Made by a program: the position numbers and the translations under genes. From Arcticimaribacter sp965277835 (GTDB lineage: Bacteria; Bacteroidota; Bacteroidia; Flavobacteriales; Flavobacteriaceae), in contig OZ255841.1 of the NCBI GenBank assembly GCA_965277835.1, positions 1,302,001 to 1,366,000 on the forward strand: DNA of 64,000 nucleotides, read 5' to 3'. This document shows positions 63,327 through 64,000 of the stretch, in pieces. The number at the start of each line of letters is the position of its first letter. Position 1 is the stretch's first letter. The notes under the pieces were generated by a model. It was not told where the DNA came from. It saw nothing but the letters and a program-made list of their open reading frames with translations, and ran no database searches.

Positions 63327-64000
63327 TTAAACGCTTTGCAACCAATTTCTAATATTTAGTTTATCCTCCAATAATCCTTCAATCTTAGTTATTGCAACGC
63401 GTTCTTGCTTCATACTATCCCTATCTCTCAAAGTTACTGTTTGGTCTTCTAACGTTTGATAGTCAACCGTAATGCAATAGGGGGTTCCAAGGGCATCTTG
63501 TCGCCGATATCGTCTTCCTACGGCATCTTTTTCGTCATAGACTGTCTCATAATTCCATTTTAAACTATCCATTATTTTTTTAGCAACATCAGGAAGCCCA
63601 TCTTTTTTTACCAAAGGCAAAATTGCAGCTTTAGTTGGTGCTAATATCGAAGGCAATTTAAGTACTGTTCTACTACTTCCATCTTCTAAAGTTTCTTCTT
63701 GCAATGCCCATGAAAAAACAGCTAAAAACATACGATCTAAACCGATTGATGTTTCTACAACATAGGGTACATAGCTTTTGTTAAGTTCTGGGTCGAAATA
63801 TTGTAATTTCTTGCCAGAGTATTCCTCATGGCTACTAAGGTCAAAATCTGTTCGCGAATGAATCCCTTCTAATTCTTTAAAACCAAATGGAAATTTAAAC
63901 TCTATATCTGCTGCCGCATCTGCATAATGAGCCAATTTTTCGTGGTCATGAAAACGATAATTTTCTTCTCCCATCCCCAATGAAAGATGCCAATTTAGGC
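63327..64000 (-). CDS. glyS: Glycyl-tRNA synthetase, C-terminal part (5' end beyond window)
   Basis: This is a single-chain class II GlyRS that charges tRNA-Gly. The visible 224 codons include NWHLSLGMGEENYRFHDHEK, YVPYVVETSIGLDRMFLAVF (class II motif 3) and the anticodon-binding domain from LKLPSILAPTKAAILPLVKK to the stop at 63327. The frame stays open to the window edge, so the gene starts outside; the internal TTG near 63980 is not a real start. Confidence 0.95.
   Translation of the reverse strand, partial: LNWHLSLGMGEENYRFHDHEKLAHYADAAADIEFKFPFGFKELEGIHSRTDFDLSSHEEYSGKKLQYFDPELNKSYVPYVVETSIGLDRMFLAVFSWALQEETLEDGSSRTVLKLPSILAPTKAAILPLVKKDGLPDVAKKIMDSLKWNYETVYDEKDAVGRRYRRQDALGTPYCITVDYQTLEDQTVTLRDRDSMKQERVAITKIEGLLEDKLNIRNWLQSV

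Noticed and set aside
1..64000. CRISPR arrays, IS elements or prophage genes
   Set aside because: No regularly spaced repeats, transposase, integrase or phage structural genes were found on reading the window.

Overview
This window is a low-GC chromosomal segment of a Bacteroidota bacterium, almost certainly a member of the Flavobacteriaceae; the genus cannot be fixed from sequence alone. The evidence is the complete gldK-gldL-gldM-gldN set (gliding motility / type IX secretion core), TonB-receptor plus DUF4249 pairs, a DUF6090 protein, a BT_3928-type DoxX/thioredoxin protein, LysRS and topoisomerase I of Bacteroidota type, weak Shine-Dalgarno signals, and several promoters of the Bacteroidota form (TTTG, about 19 bases, TAnnTTTG). 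Most of the window is ordinary housekeeping sequence. No IS element, prophage or CRISPR array was seen.

Layout. 1-6.6 kb: end of an unidentified gene, then a leftward block with groEL, groES, secG, a TPR-like protein, lptE, a sigma-54 activator and miaB. 6.8-15.8 kb: a CotH-like secreted protein, lipB, a YqaE/Pmp3 peptide, lysS, manA, a DoxX/thioredoxin protein, dusB, a LolC/E-type permease, rbfA and a CAP-domain protein. 15.9-21.5 kb is an accessory region that starts at a CAT-anticodon tRNA: one unknown gene bounded by an imperfect second copy of the tRNA 3' end, a decayed gene, and a compact leftward operon FkbH-like / acyl carrier protein / MaoC / SDR / SGNH. I regard that operon as the best candidate for an undescribed pathway. 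21.6-29.3 kb: a beta-helix lipoprotein and a TonB-receptor locus that includes a protein with a receptor-plug-like domain but no barrel. 29.5-31 kb: a GIY-YIG gene broken by an in-frame TAG, and a DUF6090 membrane protein. 31.4-35.6 kb: a three-gene fructan locus (GH32 lipoprotein, sugar porter, PfkB kinase). 35.6-47 kb: an ABC-F ATPase, an FAD oxidoreductase, gldN-M-L-K (transcribed K to N), a degenerate arginase-fold protein and topA. 47.5-57.3 kb: a BNR-repeat protein, a DUF3078 protein, sdhCAB, an ogt-type methyltransferase, a serine hydrolase and a DEDDy exonuclease. 57.3-60.5 kb: a recent tandem duplication of a 478-residue protein of unknown function, each copy with its own promoter, followed by a fragment resembling the 3' part of the exonuclease gene. 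60.5-64 kb: an aldo/keto reductase, an OmpA-family lipoprotein, exonuclease III and the 3' part of glyS, which runs off the window.

How the genes work together. GldK-N form the type IX secretion core and energising complex. SecG, LptE and the LolC/E-type permease serve envelope biogenesis. The fructan genes hydrolyse fructan at the cell surface, import the released sugar and phosphorylate it. SdhCAB is the menaquinone-linked complex II. The FkbH operon is predicted to load a small acyl or glyceryl unit onto a dedicated carrier protein, modify it, and pass it to an unknown acceptor, possibly through the SGNH protein.
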